DNA from: Nitrosopumilus oxyclinae
GTDB lineage: Archaea > Thermoproteota > Nitrososphaeria > Nitrososphaerales > Nitrosopumilaceae
Assembly (NCBI RefSeq): GCF_013407165.1
Contig: NZ_CP026994.1
Location: 124,001-188,000 of the forward strand
Direction: 5' to 3'
DNA length: 64,000 bases
A program made the position numbers and the translations under genes. Positions 17,566 to 25,768 of the stretch are shown here, in pieces. The first letter of the stretch is position 1. Every line of letters begins with the position of its first letter. The notes beneath the pieces are model-generated. The model saw only the letters and a list, made by a program, of their open reading frames with translations. It did not search any database and was not told the origin of the DNA.

Positions 17566-19010
17566 CTAGACATTGGTTTACCACTTATCTAACTGATAAT
17601 TATTCTCAAAAGAAACATTTAGGACTTGATATTGGATGTGGAAAGCAACCGTATAAAGAAATCTACAATTGTGAATATGTTGGAATAGACATTCCTTTAG
17701 AACAAATGACTGATGTAAAAGAAAAGCCAAATTGTTTTGCAACTGGAGAAAATTTACCATTCAAAGACAATTCGTTTGATTTTGTTACCAGTTTTTCTGT
17801 AATTCCTTATGTTGAAAATATTGATAATTTTTTAAATGAGATGTATAGAGTTTGTAAAGACAATGCTTTTGTAGTTATCAGTATTATGAATCTTAGAGCA
17901 TTAGCTCGTGATCCTAATGGCCATTATCCAAATAAATTTTCTTCAAGTCAATTAGAAAAAAAATTATCTAAACATGGTTTTAAGTCAATTAAATTTAAAA
18001 ATCTTAAAGCATTATTTTGGTCTACATATTTTGATCTTACAAGTGTTTATTCATATGCGATTGTTAAATGTGTAAAGAATGAATCTAAATCTATAAAAAA
18101 CAATCAAACAAATGTATGGGCAAATACATCTACTCGACAATCAACTAGATCAAAATTGATGAGGAATCCAAAATTATATTCATTTTCTAGACAAGTATAC
18201 AGAAAATATTGCACTTTGACACAATCATTACACACTTTACCTACTTTTCTTATTATTGGAGCGGCTAAATGTGGTACATCATCTCTATATGATTATTTAA
18301 TGCAACATCCGTGTGTAGGTAATTCATTAACTAAACAAATTCATTTCTTTGATCGTTATTATGATAGACAAATTTCTTGGTACAAGGTGTGTTTTCCATT
18401 TGTATGGGAGAAATTTTTTATCGAAAAAATAAAACATAAAAATTTTGCTTCAGGTGAAGCAACTGCTCATTACATGACTCATCCATTAGCTGCTGTTAGA
18501 GCTCATAAAGTTGTACCTGACGCCAAAATTATTGTAATGCTTAGAAATCCTATTGATAGAGCATATTCACATTATCAAATGGAGAGAGAACATAAAAATG
18601 AAGATTTAACATTTGAAGATGCAATTGAAAAAGAATCTGAACGGATTAAAGGTGAAATTGAAGAAATGTTAAACAATAAAAATAATTCTGGCAGAAACTA
18701 TCCGCACAGAGCGTATATTAAATCTGGTGAGTATTTGGAACAAATAAAACCTTGGATGAAATTATATCCTAAAGAAAATTTTATGTTCATTAACAGTGAA
18801 GAATTCAACAAGAACCCTTCACTTGTTTATAATCAGGTACTGATTTTTTTAGGCTTAGATCCTTTTGAATTAAAAAATTATGAAAAAATACGTAAAAGAA
18901 AATATGAAAAAATGAATTCTGATGTTAGAAAAAAATTAATTGAATACTATAGGCCATATAATCAAAACCTTTTCAAATTTTTAGGAATTAATTTTAATTG
19001 GGATGAATAA
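17562..19010 (+). CDS. Methyltransferase-sulfotransferase fusion protein
   Basis: A 482-residue two-enzyme fusion. Residues 1-172 are a class I methyltransferase (GLDIGCGKQPY at 21-31, then GIDIPLEQM, ENLPFKDNSFDFV). A polar linker of about 25 residues follows. Residues 200-482 are a complete PAPS sulfotransferase: IIGAAKCGTSS at 231-241, RNPIDRAYSHY for the 3'-phosphate, and the shared ending RPYNQNLFKFLGINFNW. The sulfotransferase half even keeps the leader equivalent to the free-standing enzyme at 12791-13690 (NPKLYSFSRQVYRKY against NSKLYSVAKLIHSKY). It suggests that methylation and sulfation of the same glycan are coupled. No stop or frameshift lies at the junction. Confidence 0.85.
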   Translation: MTRHWFTTYLTDNYSQKKHLGLDIGCGKQPYKEIYNCEYVGIDIPLEQMTDVKEKPNCFATGENLPFKDNSFDFVTSFSVIPYVENIDNFLNEMYRVCKDNAFVVISIMNLRALARDPNGHYPNKFSSSQLEKKLSKHGFKSIKFKNLKALFWSTYFDLTSVYSYAIVKCVKNESKSIKNNQTNVWANTSTRQSTRSKLMRNPKLYSFSRQVYRKYCTLTQSLHTLPTFLIIGAAKCGTSSLYDYLMQHPCVGNSLTKQIHFFDRYYDRQISWYKVCFPFVWEKFFIEKIKHKNFASGEATAHYMTHPLAAVRAHKVVPDAKIIVMLRNPIDRAYSHYQMEREHKNEDLTFEDAIEKESERIKGEIEEMLNNKNNSGRNYPHRAYIKSGEYLEQIKPWMKLYPKENFMFINSEEFNKNPSLVYNQVLIFLGLDPFELKNYEKIRKRKYEKMNSDVRKKLIEYYRPYNQNLFKFLGINFNWDE

Positions 19011-19048
19011 TAGATGTTTAAAAAATATTATAAAAAATTAAAAGTATT

Positions 19049-20020
19049 GTGGATATGATATCGATAGATATACAGAATTTTCCAGATTCTAAATGGAATG
19101 AACGATTACTAACATCCAAATTAGGAACAGTTTATCAAACAAAAAATTTTGCTGACGCTCAAAGCCTCATTGGTGGAACTCCTAACTATATTTCTTTTTT
19201 AAATGAGACTGGAAAAATAGTTGCTCAATTATTGATTATTTCATATTCTAAATTTCAAAATAAAGGATCTATCGGAAAGATTTTAGGAAAGTTTTCTGGT
19301 TCTAAAGGTCAAACATACATCTGGGTTTATGGACCAGTTGTTTTTGATTTTGATTACTCTTTAGAGATCATTCAATCTTTGAAAAATTTCTTAATTTCTA
19401 AAAAATGGAAATTTCAAGGAAGTAACCACCCATTATCTAATGAATTCCTTTCTGAAATAGGTGAGCCATTTAAAATTCAAGACAGATCTACATTTCTAAT
19501 TAATCTATTAAATGATAAAGAAGACATTTGGAATAAAATGGACAAGCATTCAGTGCGAAAAAATATCAGTCGTTCTGAATCTAGAGGAGTTACTATTAAA
19601 AAAATGGTCAAATCTGATTTTTTATTATATCTTAAACTTTTTGAAGAAACTGGTAAAGTAACTCCATTTACATCAGATGAAATTGCTGAAAATTGGTGGG
19701 AACAAATGAAACCAGTTGGGCATAATGGTTTTCTAGCATATCAAGATACATCTCTAGTTGGGGCAATGGCAATTACTACTTTCAATGATTATGTAAATGA
19801 ATTTGGAATTGTTCGTTCTAGTCAAGATTACACTGAAAAATTATATTCTCAGGATCTCTTAAAATGGAAAATTATTGACTGGTCAATATTTGAAAATTTT
19901 AGATATTATGATCTTACAGGAGTTTTTCCAAATTCAAGTGATCAAAAAGAAATAGGCATATATCGATACAAAAAGAAATGGGGTGGGGAATTAACCAAAT
20001 GCAGTTTAATTACTTCATAA
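19049..20020 (+). CDS. FemAB/GNAT-fold aminoacyl- or acyltransferase
   Basis: A 323-residue protein resembling the FemAB family: WNERLLTSKLGTVYQTKNFAD near the start is the typical opening, and the second GNAT lobe carries DKHSVRKNISRSESRGV, the basic helix of the family, then YRYKKKWGGEL at the C-terminus, which matches the family's closing motif. FemX-type enzymes add amino acids from aminoacyl-tRNA to cell-wall precursors; archaeal and Gram-negative relatives occur in exopolysaccharide loci with unknown acyl groups. The annotated start is GTG; ATG two codons later (19055) is equally possible. Confidence 0.75.
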   Translation: MDMISIDIQNFPDSKWNERLLTSKLGTVYQTKNFADAQSLIGGTPNYISFLNETGKIVAQLLIISYSKFQNKGSIGKILGKFSGSKGQTYIWVYGPVVFDFDYSLEIIQSLKNFLISKKWKFQGSNHPLSNEFLSEIGEPFKIQDRSTFLINLLNDKEDIWNKMDKHSVRKNISRSESRGVTIKKMVKSDFLLYLKLFEETGKVTPFTSDEIAENWWEQMKPVGHNGFLAYQDTSLVGAMAITTFNDYVNEFGIVRSSQDYTEKLYSQDLLKWKIIDWSIFENFRYYDLTGVFPNSSDQKEIGIYRYKKKWGGELTKCSLITS

Positions 20021-20041
20021 AAAATTAATTTTTTGGAATTT

Positions 20042-20051
20042 TTGTAGACAA
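20042..20051. promoter_or_regulatory. TTGTAGACAA element, copy 4 (exact), next to a TATA box
   Basis: An exact consensus decamer sits five bases before TATTTATA (20057-20064), itself about 25 bases before the ATG at 20086. This is the clearest promoter context of the six copies and would place the element directly upstream of the TATA box, where an activator or a BRE-overlapping factor would bind. Confidence 0.5.
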
Positions 20052-20085
20052 CTTTCTATTTATACCCTAAAATCTACATCTTGAC

Positions 20086-20757
20086 ATGGGTGATTTAGGT
20101 CAAAAAATAAAGAACTATACAAGATCTATTAAAAGAAGAACTTTTGGAATTTCTTATGGTGAAACTTGGCAAGGACGAAATAACAAATTTTACGAACGTC
20201 TACATTCTACAGGTTTAATTGAGCATCAAAAATTTCTCTCATATTTAAAATCTAAGCAAGATGTTAAAACAATTCTTGAAATTGGTTGTGGTGCTGGAGT
20301 ATATCCAATAAAATACAAAGATATTTTTGAAAAATTCGAATATACTGGAATTGATATTTCCAAATCAGCTATAGAGTATTGTAAAAATCATTCTAACTTT
20401 AATTTCTTATGTGGAGATTTTCAGAAAATGATACTTTCAGAAAAATATGATTTAATATTTTCTCACGGTGTTATACATCATGTATATGATATCAATGAAT
20501 TCCTCTCAAAAATTGTAGAAAAATCTGAAAAATATGCTTACATTCTTTCAAGTTTAGGTTATTCTGATGAATTAGAAGATCATGAAATGGAATGGGCAGA
20601 AAAAGAAGCAGTTTACAACAGTATTTTATCATTAAAACAGGTAAATGACACTTTAATCAAAAGTGGTTTAAAAGAAAATCAGTTTTCAATAAATCCGTCT
20701 GAAACAGACTCTGAAAATTCTACAGGGACATTAATTGAAATTAATAAGACATTATAA
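20086..20757 (+). CDS. SAM-dependent methyltransferase, paralogue A
   Basis: A 223-residue class I methyltransferase. Motif I is LEIGCGAGVYP near 64-74, motif II GIDISKSAIEYC, and the acidic loop is SHGVIHHVYD. The basic N-terminus ends in YGETWQGRNN. A second gene of identical length at 21710-22381 shares the same architecture, and a stretch of about 100 bases around the SAM motifs is almost identical in both. The likely acceptor is the surface glycan. The two flank a sulfotransferase, giving an A-S-A' arrangement. Confidence 0.82.
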   Translation: MGDLGQKIKNYTRSIKRRTFGISYGETWQGRNNKFYERLHSTGLIEHQKFLSYLKSKQDVKTILEIGCGAGVYPIKYKDIFEKFEYTGIDISKSAIEYCKNHSNFNFLCGDFQKMILSEKYDLIFSHGVIHHVYDINEFLSKIVEKSEKYAYILSSLGYSDELEDHEMEWAEKEAVYNSILSLKQVNDTLIKSGLKENQFSINPSETDSENSTGTLIEINKTL

Positions 20758-20774
20758 TACAAATTACTTTTAGC

Positions 20775-21611
20775 ATGAATTCTATAAATCGTTTAAGAAG
20801 AAAATTTCATACTGTATTTAATGAATCAACAAATTCGATTAGAGTTATGCCTGATTTTATTGTATGTGGTACATCATTTTGTGCAAAAACTTTTCTATAT
20901 AATAATATCAATCAGCATAAATTAATTTTAAATAATCTTAGAGAGGAATCTGGGTTTTTTCTAGATACAAATGAAAATGGATTAAATTGGTACAAATCCA
21001 ATTTTCCTTCATTTTATTATAAAAAATTATTTGAAGCCATTTATGGAAAAACTTCATTTGTTGGTGAAACAGTAAACTTGCCTGGGTATTTTGTACCAAA
21101 ACGAGTTTTTAACATACTTAAAAATCCAAAAATAATTGTAATTTTACGAAATCCTGTAGATAGAGCATTTGCTAGATATTTAGAAGAAATTAGGAATGGA
21201 AATGAAACAAAATCATTTGAAGATGCGTTAGAAAATGAATTAAATCTTATAAAAAACCATGAAGAAGAAATTATAAAAACTAAGTCACCTTTAGAATTAC
21301 GTAATCTCTTTCTCTATAGGTTGGAAGGATTATACATAGAATACTTGAAACAATGGAATGAATATTTCCCAATAAAAAATATGCATATAGTAAAAGCTGA
21401 AAGTTTATTCTCTGAACCTCTTGATACAGTTAACAAATGCTTTGATTTTTTGGGTATTGAACATATTAAAAAAATAACATTATCAGAAAAAAATAATGAA
21501 AAAAATAAACTTGTTTTGAAAAAAGAAACTCGAGATAAACTATCAGAATATTTTGAAGGTTATAACCAAAAATTATATCAATTTCTCGGTATAGATTTTG
21601 GATGGGCTTGA
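20775..21611 (+). CDS. Sulfotransferase-like protein with altered PAPS loop
   Basis: A 278-residue homologue of the other two sulfotransferases in the cluster. The overall fold markers are kept: LRNPVDRAFARY (3'-phosphate motif), EALYGKTSFVGE-like strand and the ending EGYNQKLYQFLGIDFGW. However, the 5'-phosphosulfate loop, GAAKSGTSS in its relatives, reads GTSFCAKTF at 32-40, so the key lysine aligns with F35. The next lysine, K38, is shifted by three. Either the enzyme uses another donor, K38 compensates, or it is inactive or regulatory. The reading frame is intact. Confidence 0.72.
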   Translation: MNSINRLRRKFHTVFNESTNSIRVMPDFIVCGTSFCAKTFLYNNINQHKLILNNLREESGFFLDTNENGLNWYKSNFPSFYYKKLFEAIYGKTSFVGETVNLPGYFVPKRVFNILKNPKIIVILRNPVDRAFARYLEEIRNGNETKSFEDALENELNLIKNHEEEIIKTKSPLELRNLFLYRLEGLYIEYLKQWNEYFPIKNMHIVKAESLFSEPLDTVNKCFDFLGIEHIKKITLSEKNNEKNKLVLKKETRDKLSEYFEGYNQKLYQFLGIDFGWA

Positions 21612-21709
21612 ATCTTTGAAAAGCATTCACATGTTTTAATTTTCAAAATAATGTTAATTCAAAAATTAAAAAAACATTTGTTTATATTCTAAATTTTTTA
21701 TATGATTGT

Positions 21710-22381
21710 ATGGTTTTTGGAAAAAAATTTCAAAAATACTATAGAGCTTTGAGAAGAAGAACCATTGGATTTCAATATGGTGATATATGGCAGGGTAAAA
21801 ATGCTGAAAAGTGGTATGAATCTACAGATAGCATCTATCCATTAGTGCATAATGATTTCTTAAATTATTTGAGCGATAAACATGACATTAAATCTGTCTT
21901 AGAAGTTGGTTGTGGACCTGGAGTATATCCAATAAAATATAAAGATATTTTTGAAAAATTCGAATATACTGGAATTGATATTTCCAAATCAGCCATAGAG
22001 TATTGCAAAACTCATTCAGATTTTAATTTCTTATGTGATGATTTTATTCAAATTGACTTTCCTAAAAAATTTGACTTTGTTTTTTCGCGTTCAGTAATAG
22101 ATCATGTTTATGATATTGATCAATTTTTACTAAAAACTGTAAATCTGACTAAAAAATACGCTTACATCTATGCATATAGAGGATTTTTTCCAACTTCTGA
22201 AAATCATGACTCTAAATTAGACAAAAATGGAAGTTATTATGTTAATGCATTATCAAAGAAACAATTAGAAAAAACATTATTAAAAAGTGGTTTAGATAAA
22301 ACTGAATTCATTATACGTTCTCAGGAGAGTGGTCATAATGAGTGGAACATTGGCACTATAATTGAAATAAATAAAATTTAA
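21710..22381 (+). CDS. SAM-dependent methyltransferase, paralogue B
   Basis: A 223-residue paralogue of the gene at 20086-20757. Motif I is LEVGCGPGVYP and motif II GIDISKSAIEYC. The DNA from about 21938 to 22040 is nearly identical to the same part of paralogue A, while the flanking N- and C-terminal thirds have diverged strongly. The substrate loop changes from SHGVIHHVYD to SRSVIDHVYD, so acceptor preference may differ. The uneven similarity points to gene conversion after an older duplication. Confidence 0.82.
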   Translation: MVFGKKFQKYYRALRRRTIGFQYGDIWQGKNAEKWYESTDSIYPLVHNDFLNYLSDKHDIKSVLEVGCGPGVYPIKYKDIFEKFEYTGIDISKSAIEYCKTHSDFNFLCDDFIQIDFPKKFDFVFSRSVIDHVYDIDQFLLKTVNLTKKYAYIYAYRGFFPTSENHDSKLDKNGSYYVNALSKKQLEKTLLKSGLDKTEFIIRSQESGHNEWNIGTIIEINKI

Positions 22382-22385
22382 TTTT

Positions 22386-23096
22386 TTAAATTGAAATCTT
22401 TTTTTTTAAATTTTGAATGGTAAATGTATCTTTATTTTCAAGATGTGAAATAATTTCTTCTAAAAAGTCTTTTGCACCATTTTTATTTTTATTAATGTAA
22501 TTTTTTATATTATTTTCATTTACATTGTTTAACCCTACCTCTTCTTTTAGACTGTTATACTGATTCATTTTTCTTGAATTCAAATAAACATGAATGGGAT
22601 GAAAATTAAAAATTTTTAGACCTTCTTTGTGAAATAATGGATTATCCAAAGACCATTTGTATTCTTCATCCATTTCAACATCATCCTCCCAAAAATATGG
22701 AAAACGATAAAGATTAAAAAATTTAGAATAATGAGATGTTAGGTTAGGTGTTTTTGATAATAAAATTGATACATCATTTTCAATACCATACTCTTGAAAT
22801 TTTTTTAAAAGTGGTGTTGATTGATAAAGCCCATGTGTTCTAATTGATTTTGCTTCTGGAATAATTTCTTTGAGGTATTTTAGAACTGAATCTATATCAT
22901 TACCATGTGAGGAGTTTGGAAAAAAATTTGGATGAATTCCAACTTCAAAGAGTGGATTTTTTCTTAATTTTTGTACAGTTGGAGAATCATTGGTAATAAA
23001 AAAAACTGCTTTTACATTTTTTTCATTAAATAAATTTACTACATCATCTAAAATAAAATCTGGTACCCAATCACAATCTAAAGTAATTACAAACAA
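22386..23096 (-). CDS. NodB-like polysaccharide deacetylase
   Basis: A 236-residue protein beginning directly with the catalytic strand VITLDCDW, in which one aspartate would bind metal; VGIHPNFF supplies the first histidine and SIRTHGLY the arginine/histidine motif 3, with FNFHPIHVYLN as the C-terminal motif. This order fits carbohydrate esterase 4 (NodB) deacetylases, which remove N- or O-acetyl groups from glycans. No signal peptide is present, so it should act inside the cell. The only start in frame before the motif is TTG at 23096; a stop codon lies nine codons further up. Convergent with paralogue B. Confidence 0.72.
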   Translation of the reverse strand: MFVITLDCDWVPDFILDDVVNLFNEKNVKAVFFITNDSPTVQKLRKNPLFEVGIHPNFFPNSSHGNDIDSVLKYLKEIIPEAKSIRTHGLYQSTPLLKKFQEYGIENDVSILLSKTPNLTSHYSKFFNLYRFPYFWEDDVEMDEEYKWSLDNPLFHKEGLKIFNFHPIHVYLNSRKMNQYNSLKEEVGLNNVNENNIKNYINKNKNGAKDFLEEIISHLENKDTFTIQNLKKKISI

Positions 23097-23158
23097 ACTA
23101 TTTGTTAATACAACTGTTTTTTATTATATCTATTGTAGTATATTTTATCAATATCCCT

Positions 23159-24253
23159 CTATATTGAATTTATTTTTTCTTTAATAATCTCAAATTTGAC
23201 CTTATTCAATACAGAATCATAAAGATAGATGTATTTTTTAATAATTTTTTGGGGATCGTGATGTTTTAAAAGCCATTTTCTAGAATCCTTCCCAATTTTT
23301 TCACATAATTTAGGATCATCTGCTAATTTAGATAGAGCTTGATATACTTCATCTTCAGTATTTGCATTAACAATTGGTGGGATTTCTTTATAGTATTCTT
23401 CATAAAGTAAGGTATTGACATACTGAATTAGCGGTTTTTCACAAGCCATGGCCTCTTGTCCAATCATTCCTGTTGAACCGAGGTTAAAATAATCTACAAC
23501 TACATCTGATTGATGATAATATTGTAACATTTCATTTTGACCTAATCTGTTAGGAAGAATTTTAACTTTTTCTTTTACATTTTCTATAATGTTAATTGAT
23601 TTTTGATAATCTTTGCCATGATTAATTATTATTAATTGAACATTATTTCGTTCTTTTGCAAATCGTACAAATGCATTAAGAAATTTATCGTTTCCTTTAA
23701 CTAGCCAATCGTGTCTGGTTGGATGAAAAATTGTAAATTTATTGTTTGATTTTATTAAATTATTTTCTAATTTGTATTTATTATAATCCCATAACAATGG
23801 CAAAAAAATAGTTTTTTTTAATTTCAATTTTTTAACTGATGGATACATGTATAATCCTGGAACTATGATGAGTTTTGCTTTTTTATATGCTCTACGAAGT
23901 AAAAATGCTTTTAGATTATTTTGATGTGCAAGTTCTATAATGTCTGAACCAGTTGCAAAAACTATGTATGGTTTTCTTGAAAACATTGAAAAAATTGGTA
24001 ATTCTGTGGATGCTTGAATTAGATCATATTTACGCATAATATTGATAACATTCCATTTCCAATTTTTATTTGAACCATCCCACGTTTTTACCCAATTTGG
24101 ATATTCCTTCAAATCAGGATCAAATTTTAACGGATCTTCACTTATTTCTGGTTTTTTTCTAAATAATAATTCTGCAGAAATACCATTTTCCCTTAGAAGT
24201 TTTGTTAAAAAATATCCATGATTCACTAAATTTCCCGCAATTAATATTTTCAT
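23159..24253 (-). CDS. Glycosyltransferase, GT4-like
   Basis: A 364-residue GT-B protein. The N-terminal domain is short on acceptor-loop glycines (GNLVNHGYFLTK), and the donor domain has FHPTRHDWLVKGNDKFL, the site where GT4 enzymes contact the phosphates, and STGMIGQEAMACEKPLI, an EX7E-like segment. IVFATGSDII marks the domain boundary. Donor and acceptor are unknown. A TTGTCTACAA element lies about 35 bases upstream of the start codon on this strand (24288-24297). Confidence 0.78.
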   Translation of the reverse strand: MKILIAGNLVNHGYFLTKLLRENGISAELLFRKKPEISEDPLKFDPDLKEYPNWVKTWDGSNKNWKWNVINIMRKYDLIQASTELPIFSMFSRKPYIVFATGSDIIELAHQNNLKAFLLRRAYKKAKLIIVPGLYMYPSVKKLKLKKTIFLPLLWDYNKYKLENNLIKSNNKFTIFHPTRHDWLVKGNDKFLNAFVRFAKERNNVQLIIINHGKDYQKSINIIENVKEKVKILPNRLGQNEMLQYYHQSDVVVDYFNLGSTGMIGQEAMACEKPLIQYVNTLLYEEYYKEIPPIVNANTEDEVYQALSKLADDPKLCEKIGKDSRKWLLKHHDPQKIIKKYIYLYDSVLNKVKFEIIKEKINSI

Positions 24254-24287
24254 TATGATAATTGATTTTTTTAATTATTATTTAATT

Positions 24288-24297
24288 TTGTAGACAA
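24288..24297. promoter_or_regulatory. TTGTAGACAA element, copy 5 (exact)
   Basis: An exact consensus decamer lies between two minus-strand genes, 35 bases upstream of the ATG of the glycosyltransferase at 24253 and just after the stop of the SDR gene at 24310. It is followed on the minus strand by A/T-rich DNA (AAATTAAATAATAA) that could serve as TATA box. Confidence 0.45.
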
Positions 24298-24309
24298 TAA
24301 TTTTTTAAT

Positions 24310-25248
24310 TTATTCATTTAATGCCCATTGAAGATATTTGTTAACTCCTTCCTCTAAACTAATCTGTGGTTTATATCCTAAAATTTTTTTAGCATACGAA
24401 ATATCTGCAAAATGCCTTCTAACATCACCCTTTCTTTCTTTTTTATATAAAATCTTACTGCTAACACTAGTTTCTGTAATGCCTGAATATTGTTTTATCA
24501 TCATCTTTGCAACTTGATTAATTGATGTCTCTTTTCCTTGTCCAATATTTAGTGCCTTTCCGATTGCTTTAGTTCTCTTATCTGCAAGAAAAATACCATT
24601 AACTGTATCTTCTACATAAGTAAGATCTCTAGTTTGTTTACCATTTCCAAATATTATGGGTGGTTTTCTTTTTGTAATTCGATGATAAAAGTTTGGTATA
24701 GCTGCTGCATAAACATCATCTCTCATGTAAGGTCCATAACAATTAAACGGTCTTACAATTACCATTTTCAATCCATCTGATTCATGTAAACTTTGTACAT
24801 AATATTCTGATGCTGCTTTAGATGCTGCATATACAGTGGTTGGAAAGAAAGTATGTGATTCATTCATAGGTACATTTTGTGCTGTACCATACGACTCACT
24901 AGAAGAAACATGAATTAATTTTTTCTTTAATTGAGTACATGTTTTTGCAACTATTAATGTCCCTAAACCATTTACTTTAACCACTTCTTCTGGGTTATCA
25001 AATGACATTGGAAGAGGTTTCACTGCTAAATTAAATACAACATCTGCTTTACTGCAACTTTTAGCAAATTTTGCTTCGTTTAGTATGGAACCTTTAATAA
25101 AATTAATTTTTTTAGGTAGATTTTTCTTTCCACTTCCATTTGATAAGTCATCATAAACAATCACCTTGTAATTTTCATGTAATAGCTTTTTAACTAAATG
25201 TGAACCGATAAATCCTGCTCCTCCTGTAACTAATGCAACTCTGCTCAT
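24310..25248 (-). CDS. NAD-dependent nucleotide-sugar epimerase/dehydratase (extended SDR)
   Basis: A 312-residue extended SDR. GGAGFIGSHL (8-17) binds NAD; SSSESYG supplies the catalytic serine/threonine region; YAASKAASEYY carries the YxxxK pair; RPFNCYGPYMRDD and GNGKQTRDLTYVEDT are typical of UDP-glucose epimerases, UDP-xylose synthases and dTDP-glucose 4,6-dehydratases. With the aminotransferase (25769) and GNAT acetyltransferase (25307) immediately upstream on the same strand, it may make a keto-sugar that is then aminated and acetylated. This pathway is an inference from order. Confidence 0.8.
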   Translation of the reverse strand: MSRVALVTGGAGFIGSHLVKKLLHENYKVIVYDDLSNGSGKKNLPKKINFIKGSILNEAKFAKSCSKADVVFNLAVKPLPMSFDNPEEVVKVNGLGTLIVAKTCTQLKKKLIHVSSSESYGTAQNVPMNESHTFFPTTVYAASKAASEYYVQSLHESDGLKMVIVRPFNCYGPYMRDDVYAAAIPNFYHRITKRKPPIIFGNGKQTRDLTYVEDTVNGIFLADKRTKAIGKALNIGQGKETSINQVAKMMIKQYSGITETSVSSKILYKKERKGDVRRHFADISYAKKILGYKPQISLEEGVNKYLQWALNE

Positions 25249-25306
25249 AAACTCATCAACCTTGATAACTTAAAATGTGTTTTTACCATAATTTTAAAAT
25301 GTAAAA

Positions 25307-25714
25307 TTATTCATCATTATTTAGTTCATAGTGATTGTAAATATGACCAAAACCACATTTAGTATATAATTTAATTGAGTCTTGATTATTTGGATTAATA
25401 TTTGCATAATATTTTTTTTCAGGATTTAACCTGATAATTTCTCTTATAGCTTTACTTGCAAATCCATTCCTTTGATATTTTTTAAGAATAAATGTTCCAA
25501 TTCCATTATTATGATCTAAATTAATACTACCTACTTTTTCATTTTCATGTTCTATAATATACCATTTTTTGTATGGTTTTGAATTTACAAATTCTACATG
25601 CTGTTTATATTCAGTTTTGTTATTATTAGAAAAATTAGTAGTTTCGTTTCGTTCATTTAAAATTCCAAATAAAAATTTAATGTCTTCATTTGAAATTTCT
25701 CTTAGTGTAATCAT
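25307..25714 (-). CDS. GNAT-family N-acetyltransferase
   Basis: A 135-residue single GNAT domain. The acetyl-CoA-binding turn is KYQRNGFASKAI (Q/RxxGxA type) near 79-90, and the final strand-helix NPNNQDSIKLYTKCGF is the classical closing motif of RimJ-like and sugar-amine acetyltransferases. It lies between the DegT aminotransferase and the SDR epimerase on the same strand, so N-acetylation of a newly formed amino sugar is the most likely job. Confidence 0.8.
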   Translation of the reverse strand: MITLREISNEDIKFLFGILNERNETTNFSNNNKTEYKQHVEFVNSKPYKKWYIIEHENEKVGSINLDHNNGIGTFILKKYQRNGFASKAIREIIRLNPEKKYYANINPNNQDSIKLYTKCGFGHIYNHYELNNDE

Positions 25715-25768
25715 CTAACTAATTATAATATAATCTAAAAATAAGTGTTCAGCATCATTTTTTAATGA

